DNA of 64,000 bases from Pseudogracilibacillus sp037071985 (GTDB lineage Bacteria > Bacillota > Bacilli > Bacillales > Amphibacillaceae): contig NZ_JAXHDF010000001.1 in the NCBI RefSeq assembly GCF_037071985.1, forward strand, positions 124,001-188,000, given 5' to 3'. The notes beneath the pieces are model-generated. The model did not search any database, was not told the DNA's origin, and saw only the letters and a program-made list of their open reading frames with translations. The translations under genes and the position numbers were made by a program. Within the stretch, counting starts at the first letter, position 1, and the number at the start of each line of letters is the position of its first letter. Below, one piece after another: positions 34,086 to 43,169 of this stretch.

Positions 34086-34398
34086 TTTAGGGATGATCTG
34101 ATTAACCGTTGCGGAAATATGTTTCGCTTTCCATGGGCGGCTGTTGAGCCTCCTTGTGCTACGCACTGCGTAGTATTTCCTTCGCTGAGATGATCACTGT
34201 TGACTGAACAACAATATTTTCTATCAATTGAATAAAGTTTCATACTAGCGTAGGAAAAATACGAAGACTCCTGCAGGAACAGCGCGAGTCCGAAGATCAC
34301 TGTAGTTTCTCATTAACGAGAAACTACAGAAGCTGAGGCCGTGCCTGCGGAAAGCGAAGTATTTTTCCGAAGCGGCTTAACGGAAATTAATAAAGTTG
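34086..34398 (+). repeat. Interspersed structured repeat, copy B
   Basis: It lies between exoA and the NCS2 permease gene and holds two modules. The first contains CGGAAATATGTTTCGCTTTC and GGGCGGCTGTTGAGCCTCCT. The second contains ACTCCTGCAGGAACAGCGCG, the perfect-arm hairpin CTGTAGTTTCTC/GAGAAACTACAG (34300-34329) and GGAAAGCGAAGTATTTTTCC. Both modules align with the reverse complement of copy C at 52.3 kb. The CAGTTCAAGCAA hairpin of copies A and C is missing here. Confidence 0.8.
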
Positions 34399-34535
34399 GC
34401 GTCACTACGCCGCAGTTTACAATTTTTTACAAAAAACAGTTTTATCATCATAAGGTTGTCAAGATAGTAAGGAGAAGCATTTTCGAGTTAATACACGCAT
34501 CTGTTTAAACTCACTTTGTTGGTGCGAAAGTTGAA

Positions 34536-34578
34536 GACAAAAGAAATCGATAAAAGTTATTTACCGATTTCTTTTGTC
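34536..34578 (-). terminator. Hairpin at the 3' end of the NCS2 permease gene
   Basis: A perfect 14-base inverted repeat, GACAAAAGAAATCG and CGATTTCTTTTGTC, spans the last codons and the stop. The U tract is weak, so its strength as a terminator is uncertain. Confidence 0.55.
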
Positions 34579-35945
34579 ATTTGTTGATAATCTTTTATTG
34601 TTGCACCTACACGATCCCAGTTCAGTATATTTTCTAACACTAAAGCTAAAATTATTCCAACCAATAACCCATTACTCATAAAAGGCCGGATAAATGCTGG
34701 AATTGACTCAAAATAACTGGCTGGAAAAGCCATAATAATCGTACCGACAAATAGTGGAATAGCTGAACGATATACATTTAATGTATTAAATAATACTCCT
34801 TTAAAAAACTCCATAGATGAATTAAATAATTGCAAGTAGGCTACGAACAGAACGGCACTTCCAATACTTAGTGGCAAAGTAGAAAAAAAAGCTCCTACCG
34901 GCTGAATTACACCCATAATAAAAAATAAAAAGCTGCCAATAATAAAGGGTAGCCGGTCAAATATATTCGTTTGTCTTAAAAATCCAATGGATGATACAAA
35001 CGGAGCATATGGAACTAACCCAAAAAATCCAGCTGCAACGGTAGCGATTCCTGTAATGGAGAAAGATGACAAATAATCTTTTTTTGTTGTCGTCGTTTGA
35101 AACATTGCATCCGTTCCTTTTAAAGAACCGAATGTATTCGAAATATTTAACAAACCCGCCAATACAGCTGTCACTACGACACCAACATCCCAAGTTAATG
35201 ATCCAAACGGAAATAATTTAAAGGTCGCTACTTCTTTACTTGGATTAGGATCCGTACCAAAAATAATCGTATACAAAATCCATCCTAAAATTATTCCGAT
35301 TAATAATGCATAACTTCGAATTCTCGCAGGAGATTTAATACTGATAACAATAACGAGTAAAGCAATGAAAATAGCGATTCCTGCAACAGGTAAATCGATC
35401 GTTGCAGAATCTGCAGCTTTTCCAAATGGAATACCGAGCATTCCCTTTAAAAAAATTTGGATTAGGGTCAACCCTAGAAGAAACATAAATACTCCCATTA
35501 CGCCGGGGTTAAAAAGTCGAGCAATCATCGGTCCAATCCCGGTGATACCGATTAAAATAGTGATGATTCCAGAAATAATTACTCCAAGTGCCAAACTTCC
35601 CCCTAGGACTTCAAGAGGCATTCCTTGTGCAGAGGTTGTAACAACTAATGTTAAAAAAATCCCCCACCATAAACCCGACTGCCCTTCTAAAATGGGACGT
35701 CTATGTCCAATAATTGCCTGAGCTAAGCATGCAAGACCCGTAACTATAAAAGATAATTGTAGGAGTGGGACAATTTCATGTTGAGCCAAACCAAAAGCTT
35801 CTCCAACTGTGATTGGAATAATAACAATGTTTGCGAAAATAAAAAAGAACCATTGTACACCTGCTATCCAGCTTTTTGTTTCTTTTAGTTCATGCACTAG
35901 GTATTCACTCTTTTCTTTGCAAATTACTTTGCTATATCTTATCAC
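34557..35945 (-). CDS. NCS2-family nucleobase permease
   Basis: 462 residues at the longest, with about 12-14 membrane segments. The region GLACLAQAIIGHRRPILEGQSGLWWG and the later NTFGSLKGTDAMF are NCS2 (xanthine/uracil permease) features, close in layout to B. subtilis YwdJ. It imports a purine or pyrimidine base by proton symport; the exact base is unknown. The GTG at 35945 has no clear ribosome site; another GTG 16 codons later (before HELKETKSW) is equally plausible. It is a single gene. Confidence 0.85.
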   Translation of the reverse strand: MIRYSKVICKEKSEYLVHELKETKSWIAGVQWFFFIFANIVIIPITVGEAFGLAQHEIVPLLQLSFIVTGLACLAQAIIGHRRPILEGQSGLWWGIFLTLVVTTSAQGMPLEVLGGSLALGVIISGIITILIGITGIGPMIARLFNPGVMGVFMFLLGLTLIQIFLKGMLGIPFGKAADSATIDLPVAGIAIFIALLVIVISIKSPARIRSYALLIGIILGWILYTIIFGTDPNPSKEVATFKLFPFGSLTWDVGVVVTAVLAGLLNISNTFGSLKGTDAMFQTTTTKKDYLSSFSITGIATVAAGFFGLVPYAPFVSSIGFLRQTNIFDRLPFIIGSFLFFIMGVIQPVGAFFSTLPLSIGSAVLFVAYLQLFNSSMEFFKGVLFNTLNVYRSAIPLFVGTIIMAFPASYFESIPAFIRPFMSNGLLVGIILALVLENILNWDRVGATIKDYQQMTKEIGK

Positions 35946-36085
35946 ATTCTTATCCGTACTTTAAATAGTTTATATACTTTTAGAAATAGTCGGATTATTT
36001 ATACAGAATTATTTACTTTTATCTTACGAATATATTTTTCCAAATTGTTAAAAATAATGGTAAATACTTTAAAGGAGGAATTATT

Positions 36086-36706
36086 TTGTTGAATCAGAAT
36101 CAACAGTTTAATGAACAGCAGCAAAAGTCATCTGGAATGCCACCCCAACAGCAGTTTGGTGGTCATGAATTATTAGAAGTAGATGAAGCAATAGGAGCAC
36201 TTACAGGTGGTTTAGAGCATTACGTTATTTATGATCAACATGTTCAAGATCAAGAACTTTCTACGATTATGCAACGACAAAAGACATTTTTAACTCAAAT
36301 GTACAACACAATTTTAGATACGTTCAAAAGTGGTAAAGATCCTGCAGTTAAAACACAGACTTACTTAATGGAAGAAAATAATCAAAGTGTATATGGAATG
36401 AAACCTTCTTCACCAAAAACACCTATCCAGTCTATTAACGAATTAAATGACGAGTGTATTTCGAACGGTATACTAGGACATCTAAAAGCAATTGCTTCTA
36501 GTTTTACACTTACTGCATTAGAAGCGACAAACCCTGTATTACGAAGAATATTTGCTGATAGCATTCCTAACGTGATTGAAATGGCTTATGAAATGTATCT
36601 TTATCAAAACAAACATCAATATTATCAAGTGGCACAGCTACAGCCTCAGGACATGCAGGCAATTATTAATAGCCACGCTCCAGTTCAAGGCAATATGTCT
36701 CATTAA
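36086..36706 (+). CDS. CotF-family spore coat protein
   Basis: 206 residues. A Gln-rich N-terminus (about 25 residues) precedes a CotF-like helical domain: LEVDEAIGALTGGLEHYVIY, LSTIMQRQKTFLTQMYNTIL, and later a second helical pair ending PNVIEMAYEMYLYQNKHQYY. The protein is expected in the spore coat. The start is TTG 36086, or TTG 36089, behind a perfect AAAGGAGG at 36071. It is a single gene ending at the hairpin 36765-36800. Confidence 0.82.
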   Translation: MLNQNQQFNEQQQKSSGMPPQQQFGGHELLEVDEAIGALTGGLEHYVIYDQHVQDQELSTIMQRQKTFLTQMYNTILDTFKSGKDPAVKTQTYLMEENNQSVYGMKPSSPKTPIQSINELNDECISNGILGHLKAIASSFTLTALEATNPVLRRIFADSIPNVIEMAYEMYLYQNKHQYYQVAQLQPQDMQAIINSHAPVQGNMSH

Positions 36707-36764
36707 CAAAAAGGTAAATAATGAAATTTATCATTATTTACATGTTTCTGCATATATTTATTGA

Positions 36765-36800
36765 AGAATCACCTATCCAATTAATATAGGTGATTCTTTT
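36765..36800 (+). terminator. Terminator of the CotF-like gene
   Basis: GAATCACCTAT pairs with ATAGGTGATTC, followed by TTTTAT. Confidence 0.85.
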
Positions 36801-36949
36801 ATGTTTATTTTTTACTTTTGAAGGGTATATAGTAAGGCAGTGTAAATATAACAATTTTGTGAAAGTCATTGATTTTTTCACTCCACTTTAGTATTATATA
36901 TATTTGTCCAACCATCCATTTTAATTGGAATAGTAGAGGTGAATAAAAA

Positions 36950-39013
36950 ATGAGGAATTTTGTTTCTTCTAAAATGGGATTTTTCACTATTGCAGCTGTT
37001 TTAATATGGCTTAAATCCTATGTAATCTATCTGACCGAATTCAACTTGGACATTCAAAATATGTTGCAGCACTTTTTATTGTTGATTAACCCTATCAGTT
37101 CTACACTAGTCTTTCTGGGAATTGCACTATTTGCCAGAGGTCGCCGTGTTGGGGGTTATATTATTGTAATTCATTCATTAATGAGTTTATTATTATATGC
37201 AAATGTCGTCTTTTACCGCTTTAACAGTGATTTTATTACATTGCCAGTCCTTACTCAAACGGGTAACTTTGGTAGTTTAGGCAGTAGTATTGCTAGTTTA
37301 GTAACTTGGACAGACATTTTCTATTCATTAGATATTTTAATTTTGATTGCAGTGTTTATTTGGAGCAGACAAATTTGGTCCAGTGAGCGTATGAAGTTGA
37401 GAAGACCGGTAACAATTATTGCTCTCGGCGTCCTTATCTTTTCTATCAATTTAGGTTTAGCAGAAGCAGATCGTCCACAATTGCTTAAAAGAACCTTTGA
37501 TAGAAATTATATTGTAAAATATTTAGGAGCATATAATTTTACTATCTATGATGCACTTCAAAACTTAAAAACTTCTACTGAGAGAGTTTTAGCAGACAGT
37601 AATGATATAACAGAAGTCCAAAACTATACAGATAATAAATATGCTGAGCCAGATCCAGAACTATTTGGTGTAGCAAAAGGGAAAAATATTATTAAGATTC
37701 ATTTAGAATCTTTTCAATCATTTTTAATAGATTACAAATTACATGGTGAAGAAGTAACCCCATTTATTAATTCGTTAGTTAATGAACATGCAGATGAATT
37801 TACGTATTATGAAAATTTCTTCCATCAAACAGAACAAGGTAAAACAGCAGATGCTGAGTTAATTATGGATACTTCTTTATACGGCTTACCGCAAGGTTCA
37901 GCTTTTGTTACAAAAGGAAAAAACACGTATCAAGCTTTACCAGCGATCTTGAATCAGGAGCAAGGATACAAAAGCTCTGTTTTCCATGGAGATAGTAAAT
38001 CGTTTTGGAACAGAGACGAAATTTATAAACAACTTGGTGTAGACTACTTCTTTGATGAAGCTTATTACGATATGAGTGATGATAAAGTTATTGGTTACGG
38101 CCTTAAAGATAAACCATTTTTCAAGGAATCTATGCCTATATTAGAATCTATGGAACAACCATTTTATGCGCATTTAATGACGTTAACTCATCATCATCCT
38201 TATTTAATCGATGAGGAAGAGGCTACAATTGATCCAGCTGAAACAAATGACAGTTCTGTTGATCGCTATTTCCAGACAGCTCGCTATCTTGATGAGTCGC
38301 TTGAACAGTTTTTTAACGATTTAAAAGAAGCTGGGTTATATGAAGATTCCGTAATTATCCTTTACGGTGACCATTATGGTATTTCTGAAAATCATACACG
38401 TGCATTAAGTGAACTTTTTGGTGAAGAAATAACACCTTTTAAATATGCCGAATTACAACGAGTTCCTTTAATGATTAAAATACCTGGCGTTGAAGGTAAA
38501 GGAACAGTAAGTGAATACGCAGGTCAAGTGGATGTAGTTCCGACTTTACTTCATTTACTTGGAATTAAAGCACAAGACTATATTCAATTTGGAACTGACC
38601 TATTCTCCAAAGAGCATAATGGACTAGTTGCATTCCGAAATGGGGACTTCTTTACGGAAGACTACGCAATGGTTAAAGGTGTCTTCTATGATAATAAAAC
38701 TGGTGAAGAGATCGAACCAAACGAAGAGTTGGAGAGCATCAAGGCTAAAGTCGAACATGAATTAAGTTTATCTGATAAAGTATTACAGGGTGATTTATTA
38801 AGATTCTATACGCCTACTGAAAATTGGGAACCAGTAAATCATAAAGACTATTTCTATGATGATAATCAACTAACAATAAGTCAATTTTTAAAAGATAAAT
38901 GGTTAGATGAAGAAGAAGAGGAAGCTATTGATAGTGATTATCTAGATAAAGATGCACTAAATCAGCAAAAAAACTCCATTATGGATGAAAACCAAAAAAG
39001 CAATGAGGATTAA
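36950..39013 (+). CDS. ltaS: Lipoteichoic acid synthase family protein
   Basis: 687 residues. Five N-terminal membrane segments (to about residue 170) are followed by an extracellular sulfatase-like domain. The catalytic threonine is T299 in FFHQTEQGKTADAE; E253 in HLES, plus GDHYGI, supply manganese ligands. It polymerises glycerol phosphate from phosphatidylglycerol onto the glycolipid anchor. An extremely acidic C-terminal tail (EEEEEAIDSDYLDKD) ends the protein. Bacillaceae often have several paralogues; whether this is the main LtaS or a primase/stress type is not decidable here. It is a single gene with GAGGTG upstream. Confidence 0.92.
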   Translation: MRNFVSSKMGFFTIAAVLIWLKSYVIYLTEFNLDIQNMLQHFLLLINPISSTLVFLGIALFARGRRVGGYIIVIHSLMSLLLYANVVFYRFNSDFITLPVLTQTGNFGSLGSSIASLVTWTDIFYSLDILILIAVFIWSRQIWSSERMKLRRPVTIIALGVLIFSINLGLAEADRPQLLKRTFDRNYIVKYLGAYNFTIYDALQNLKTSTERVLADSNDITEVQNYTDNKYAEPDPELFGVAKGKNIIKIHLESFQSFLIDYKLHGEEVTPFINSLVNEHADEFTYYENFFHQTEQGKTADAELIMDTSLYGLPQGSAFVTKGKNTYQALPAILNQEQGYKSSVFHGDSKSFWNRDEIYKQLGVDYFFDEAYYDMSDDKVIGYGLKDKPFFKESMPILESMEQPFYAHLMTLTHHHPYLIDEEEATIDPAETNDSSVDRYFQTARYLDESLEQFFNDLKEAGLYEDSVIILYGDHYGISENHTRALSELFGEEITPFKYAELQRVPLMIKIPGVEGKGTVSEYAGQVDVVPTLLHLLGIKAQDYIQFGTDLFSKEHNGLVAFRNGDFFTEDYAMVKGVFYDNKTGEEIEPNEELESIKAKVEHELSLSDKVLQGDLLRFYTPTENWEPVNHKDYFYDDNQLTISQFLKDKWLDEEEEEAIDSDYLDKDALNQQKNSIMDENQKSNED

Positions 39014-39030
39014 TTTCCCTCATTGCTTTT
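38997..39030. terminator. Bidirectional terminator between ltaS and ilvA
   Basis: AAAGCAATGAGG pairs with CCTCATTGCTTT, with A and T runs on the two sides. It overlaps the ltaS stop and closes the convergent ilv-leu operon. Confidence 0.85.
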
Positions 39031-39039
39031 TATTATGTG

Positions 39040-40020
39040 CTATGCTGAATGTTTATTGGCTAATTGCTGGATTAATGGAATTTTATCAATATCAAAATTT
39101 CCTCCACTCACAATCACACCACAATGTCTTGATTTAATATAGTCATTATGAGCGAATAAAGCTGCTAGAGCCGCTGCTCCGGCACCTTCCATTAATGTTT
39201 TGTTCCGCTCAAGCATATAGAGTATTGCACTAGCTATTTCTTCTTCAGTAACTGTTACAATATCATCCACATATTTTTTAATAAGTGGCAAAGTGAGCTC
39301 ACCTGGGTTTTTTACGGCAATTCCTTCTGCTATTGTATCAGCACGTAGAGGTTGTGTTGGTCTTATATGATGGTAGCTGTTATATGCAGCAGGAATACGT
39401 TCTGCTTGAACGCCGATGATGCGAATATTTTTATTCACATGTTTGGCTGCTACAGCAATTCCACTAATCAGTCCACCTCCACCTATTGGCACAAGAAACG
39501 TGTCAATCCTGTCTTCTTGCCTTAACATTTCCATTGCAATTGTTCCTTGACCGGCCATCACATCATAATCATCAAAAGGGTGTACATACGTTGCTCCAGT
39601 TTCTTTTTGTCGAACCATCGACGCTTCGTATGCTTCCTGAAAAGAACTACCAGTCAAGACTACTTCTGCACCGTAATTTTGAGTTGCCTCAATCTTGCTG
39701 TGTGGGGTCTGTTTAGGCATATAGATCGTTGCCTTTACTCCTAATTTTCTAGAAGCATATGCCACACCTTGTGCATGATTTCCTGCAGACGCAGTTATAA
39801 CCCCTTTTTCAAGTTGCTCATTTGAAAGTTGCATTAATTTAAATGTTGCACCTCGAAATTTAAAGGCACCAGTCTTTTGCTGATTCTCCATTTTAAAATA
39901 CACTTTTTTATCTACAATTTTATTCGTGGTTTCTGATGTAATTAATGGTGTCCGGTGAACGATTGGTTTCAAACGTTCTAACGCCTTATAAACTTTTTCA
40001 CCCGTTAATAAATCCCCAAT
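39040..40020 (-). CDS. ilvA: Threonine deaminase, short form
   Basis: A PLP fold-type II enzyme turning threonine into 2-oxobutanoate, the entry to isoleucine. The PLP lysine is in TGAFKFRGA, the phosphate loop is GGGGLISG. The first recognisable codon is TTG 39972, but homology continues upstream in frame (EKVYKALERLKPIVHRTPL), so translation should begin earlier. No ATG/GTG/TTG exists there; ATT at 40020 lies nine bases after AGGGAG and is taken as start (326 residues). The C-terminal ACT-like regulatory domain of the 420-residue B. subtilis enzyme is missing. It is last in the operon, 33 bases after leuD. Confidence 0.82.
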   Translation of the reverse strand: MGDLLTGEKVYKALERLKPIVHRTPLITSETTNKIVDKKVYFKMENQQKTGAFKFRGATFKLMQLSNEQLEKGVITASAGNHAQGVAYASRKLGVKATIYMPKQTPHSKIEATQNYGAEVVLTGSSFQEAYEASMVRQKETGATYVHPFDDYDVMAGQGTIAMEMLRQEDRIDTFLVPIGGGGLISGIAVAAKHVNKNIRIIGVQAERIPAAYNSYHHIRPTQPLRADTIAEGIAVKNPGELTLPLIKKYVDDIVTVTEEEIASAILYMLERNKTLMEGAGAAALAALFAHNDYIKSRHCGVIVSGGNFDIDKIPLIQQLANKHSA

Positions 40021-40053
40021 AACTCCACACTCCCTATTTCCACTTACTAAATA

Positions 40054-40638
40054 CTATAGTCTAGTTTGTTCGTAATTGCTAATTTTTTCTTCCAGTTGTA
40101 AAGTTAACGCTATCTCATCCCAGCCATTCATTAAGTTCTGTCTGTGGTACTCTGGGATATCAAAACTAATTTCTTTACCATCTTGATCATAGATTACTTT
40201 ATTTTCCAAATCAACTGATAAAGTTAATTCTTTTTCTTCCGCATGCTTTAGCCAATCTTTCACTTGTTCTTCACTTACTTTAATTGGTACGAGACCATTT
40301 TTAAATGAATTATTGTAAAAAATATCTGCAAAACTCGGGGCAATAATAATTTTAAAACCATAATCCATTAACGACCATGGTGCGTGTTCTCTTGAAGAGC
40401 CACATCCGAAGTTTTCACCAGCAATTAATATGGATGCATCTTCATATTTTGAATCATTTAAACTAAAACTCTCTCGTTTATTTCCTTCATCGTCAAAGCG
40501 CCAATTATAAAATAAATATTGACCAAATCCGGTTCTTTCAATTCTTTTTAAAAATTGTTTTGGAATAATTTGATCCGTATCAACGTTCGAACGATTTAAT
40601 GGATAAACAAGTCCGGTATGCTTCTTAATAGCTTCCAT
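40054..40638 (-). CDS. leuD: 3-Isopropylmalate dehydratase small subunit
   Basis: 194 residues. With LeuC it isomerises 2- to 3-isopropylmalate in leucine synthesis. The swivel-domain blocks are NVDTDQIIPKQFLK, AGENFGCGSSREHAPW and SFADIFYNNSFKNGL. It follows leuC by 14 bases and precedes ilvA by 33. Confidence 0.96.
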   Translation of the reverse strand: MEAIKKHTGLVYPLNRSNVDTDQIIPKQFLKRIERTGFGQYLFYNWRFDDEGNKRESFSLNDSKYEDASILIAGENFGCGSSREHAPWSLMDYGFKIIIAPSFADIFYNNSFKNGLVPIKVSEEQVKDWLKHAEEKELTLSVDLENKVIYDQDGKEISFDIPEYHRQNLMNGWDEIALTLQLEEKISNYEQTRL

Positions 40639-40652
40639 GAAATCTCCCCCTC

Positions 40653-42059
40653 CTAGTGTACTGCTTTTTCATATGTGCGAACATCTACAAAATGTCCTTC
40701 AATTGCTGCAGCTGCTGCCATCTCGGGACTAACTAAATGTGTACGTGCACCATTTCCTTGGCGGCCTTCAAAATTTCGGTTCGAAGTGGAGGCACATCTT
40801 CCACCTGGAGGAACTATATCATCATTCATTCCTAAACACATACTGCACCCTGCGTCACGCCACTCAAATCCTGCCTCTGTAAAAATCTTATCCAATCCTT
40901 CTTCCTCTGCTTGCATTTTAACAAGGAAAGAACCAGGCACGACGATTGCGCGAACAGAATCTTTTACTTTATTTCCTTTTACAATACTTGCTGCTTTTCT
41001 AAGATCATTTAGCCTAGAGTTTGTACAAGAACCGATAAATACATGATCAATCTCAATCGATGTGATCGACTGATCCTCTTCTAATCCCATATACTCAAGA
41101 GCAAGTCTTACATCTTCTTTATTTTCAACTTCTGAAAGGTTAGGTGTAGACCCACTTATTGGCACACCCATTCCTGGGTTTGTTCCCCATGTTACTTGTG
41201 GTTCGACTTCGTCTGCCTGAATAGTTAATACTTTATCATATGTTGAACCTTCATCTGTTGCTAAGCTTAACCATTCATTGGCTAGTTGATCAAATTCTTC
41301 CCCTTTTGGAACATGTCTTCTACCCCGTAGGAATTCAACCGTCGTTTCATCCGGACTAATTAAACCAGCTCTTGCTCCTGCTTCAATAGACATATTACAA
41401 ATCGTCATACGCTCTTCCATCGACATGTTACGAATAGCTTCTCCAGTATACTCAATAATATATCCGGTACCCATTCGAACTCCATATTTCGCAATAATTG
41501 CTAGGATTAAGTCCTTTGCAGTAACACCTGGCCCTAAATCTCCCTCAACTTTAACATTTAATGTTTTAGGTTTATCTTGCCATAATGTTTGTGTGGCAAA
41601 AACATGCTCTACTTCACTAGTTCCTATCCCAAATGCAATTGCTCCAAATGCACCGTGTGTAGACGTATGACTATCTCCGCAAACGATTGTTTTACCTGGT
41701 TGAGTTAACCCTAACTGTGGTCCAATAACATGAACAATTCCTTGATCTGGGTGGAACATATCAGCTAATTCGATCCCAAATTCCTTACAGTTTTTTTCTA
41801 AAGCTTCCATTTGAATTTTTGAAATAGGGTCTTTTATAGTTTCTCTATTTTTCGTTGGAACGTTATGATCCATCGTTGCATACGTTAAATCAGGTCGTCT
41901 TACACGACGATTAGATAATCGTAAACCTTCAAACGCTTGTGGAGAGGTAACTTCATGAATTAAATGTAGATCGATATATATTAAATCTGGTTTCCCTTCT
42001 TCTTCGTGAACAATTTTTTTGTCCCAAATTTTTTCGATAATCGTCTTAGGCTTTGCCAT
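40653..42059 (-). CDS. leuC: 3-Isopropylmalate dehydratase large subunit
   Basis: 468 residues, an aconitase-type enzyme. The Fe-S cysteines lie in FIGSCTNSR and in DAGCSMCLGMN. The N-terminus MAKPKTIIEKIWDKKIV and the block VCGDSHTSTHGAFGAIAFG are typical. Its heterodimer partner leuD is 14 bases downstream and leuB ends 27 bases upstream. Confidence 0.97.
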   Translation of the reverse strand: MAKPKTIIEKIWDKKIVHEEEGKPDLIYIDLHLIHEVTSPQAFEGLRLSNRRVRRPDLTYATMDHNVPTKNRETIKDPISKIQMEALEKNCKEFGIELADMFHPDQGIVHVIGPQLGLTQPGKTIVCGDSHTSTHGAFGAIAFGIGTSEVEHVFATQTLWQDKPKTLNVKVEGDLGPGVTAKDLILAIIAKYGVRMGTGYIIEYTGEAIRNMSMEERMTICNMSIEAGARAGLISPDETTVEFLRGRRHVPKGEEFDQLANEWLSLATDEGSTYDKVLTIQADEVEPQVTWGTNPGMGVPISGSTPNLSEVENKEDVRLALEYMGLEEDQSITSIEIDHVFIGSCTNSRLNDLRKAASIVKGNKVKDSVRAIVVPGSFLVKMQAEEEGLDKIFTEAGFEWRDAGCSMCLGMNDDIVPPGGRCASTSNRNFEGRQGNGARTHLVSPEMAAAAAIEGHFVDVRTYEKAVH

Positions 42060-42086
42060 ATGAACACCTCCGTATATAGCAAATAA

Positions 42087-43148
42087 TTACAAATTACGAA
42101 TGACAATCTCTGTCATTTCTTTTGTATTTACTTGCTTCCCGTCTTTTATGTTTAAATCTGATGTATGATATCCTTGTTCTAAACTTTTTTCAACAGCATG
42201 TTCAATTAACGATGCCTCTTCATTTAAATTAAAAGAATAGCGAAGCATCATTGCGGCTGAGAGGATCATGCCGAGCGGATTTGCAATTCCTTTTCCGGCA
42301 ATATCAGGTGCAGATCCATGAACTGGTTCAAATAAACCAATTGTTTCTGATAGACTTGCAGACGGAAGCATACCAATTGATCCCGTTAAAACAGATCCCT
42401 CATCACTTAAGATATCTCCAAATAAGTTTTCTGTTACAATTACATCGAAATAAGTTGGATCAGTAATTAACTTCATCGCAGCTGAGTCAACTAGCATATG
42501 ATCAACTTTAACATCCGGATAGTCTGCTTTTTTCTCCTCGACAATTTCTCGCCATAAACGACTTGATTCGAGTACATTTGCTTTGTCAACAGATGTTAAA
42601 TGTTTATTTCTAAGTCTCGCACTTTCAAATCCTTTTTCAACAATTCGTTCAATTTCTTCTCGGTGGTAGAGCAATGTATCAACTGCAACATTTCCATCTT
42701 CACGTCGTTCTCTCGGCGTTCCGAAATATAAACCACCTGTTAATTCTCTTACTATATAAATATCGCTTCCTTGTATAACAGACTCTTTTAAAGGAGAAGC
42801 ATGTAACAATGGCTTAAATCCTTTAATCGGTCGAATATTCGCAAATAAGTTCAATGCTTTTCTAATTTTTAATAATCCTTGTTCCGGGCGTAAATGCGGT
42901 GGGAGTGAGTCCCATTTAGGTCCTCCGATTGCTCCAAGTAAAATTGCATCAGCACGCAAACATGCCTCGACCGTTTCGTCTGTAAGCGGCTCCCCGTATT
43001 TATCATAAGAAGTACCACCAATTTCATGCTGTTCGAAAATAAACTCATGATTATATTTATGTGAAACAGTGGACAATACTTCGACTGCTGCATCCATAAT
43101 TTCCTTGCCTATCCCGTCACCAGGTAAGACAATTATCTTTTTTTTCAT
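42087..43148 (-). CDS. leuB: 3-Isopropylmalate dehydrogenase
   Basis: 353 residues from ATG 43148, which follows GGGAGGAGG at a normal distance; the longer frame from 43166 would place the start inside that ribosome site. It oxidises and decarboxylates 3-isopropylmalate with NAD. Blocks are VLPGDGIGKEIMDAA, LLGAIGGPKWD, the substrate helix and FEPVHGSAPDIAGKGIANP. Confidence 0.96.
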   Translation of the reverse strand: MKKKIIVLPGDGIGKEIMDAAVEVLSTVSHKYNHEFIFEQHEIGGTSYDKYGEPLTDETVEACLRADAILLGAIGGPKWDSLPPHLRPEQGLLKIRKALNLFANIRPIKGFKPLLHASPLKESVIQGSDIYIVRELTGGLYFGTPRERREDGNVAVDTLLYHREEIERIVEKGFESARLRNKHLTSVDKANVLESSRLWREIVEEKKADYPDVKVDHMLVDSAAMKLITDPTYFDVIVTENLFGDILSDEGSVLTGSIGMLPSASLSETIGLFEPVHGSAPDIAGKGIANPLGMILSAAMMLRYSFNLNEEASLIEHAVEKSLEQGYHTSDLNIKDGKQVNTKEMTEIVIRNL

Positions 43149-43169
43149 AAGACTTCCTCCTCCCACACA

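Noticed and set aside
34398..34416. Shared GCAGTTTAC at the right edge of repeats B and C as a possible insertion mark
   Set aside because: Nine bases, and the two elements are inverted relative to each other, so it is not a consistent end.
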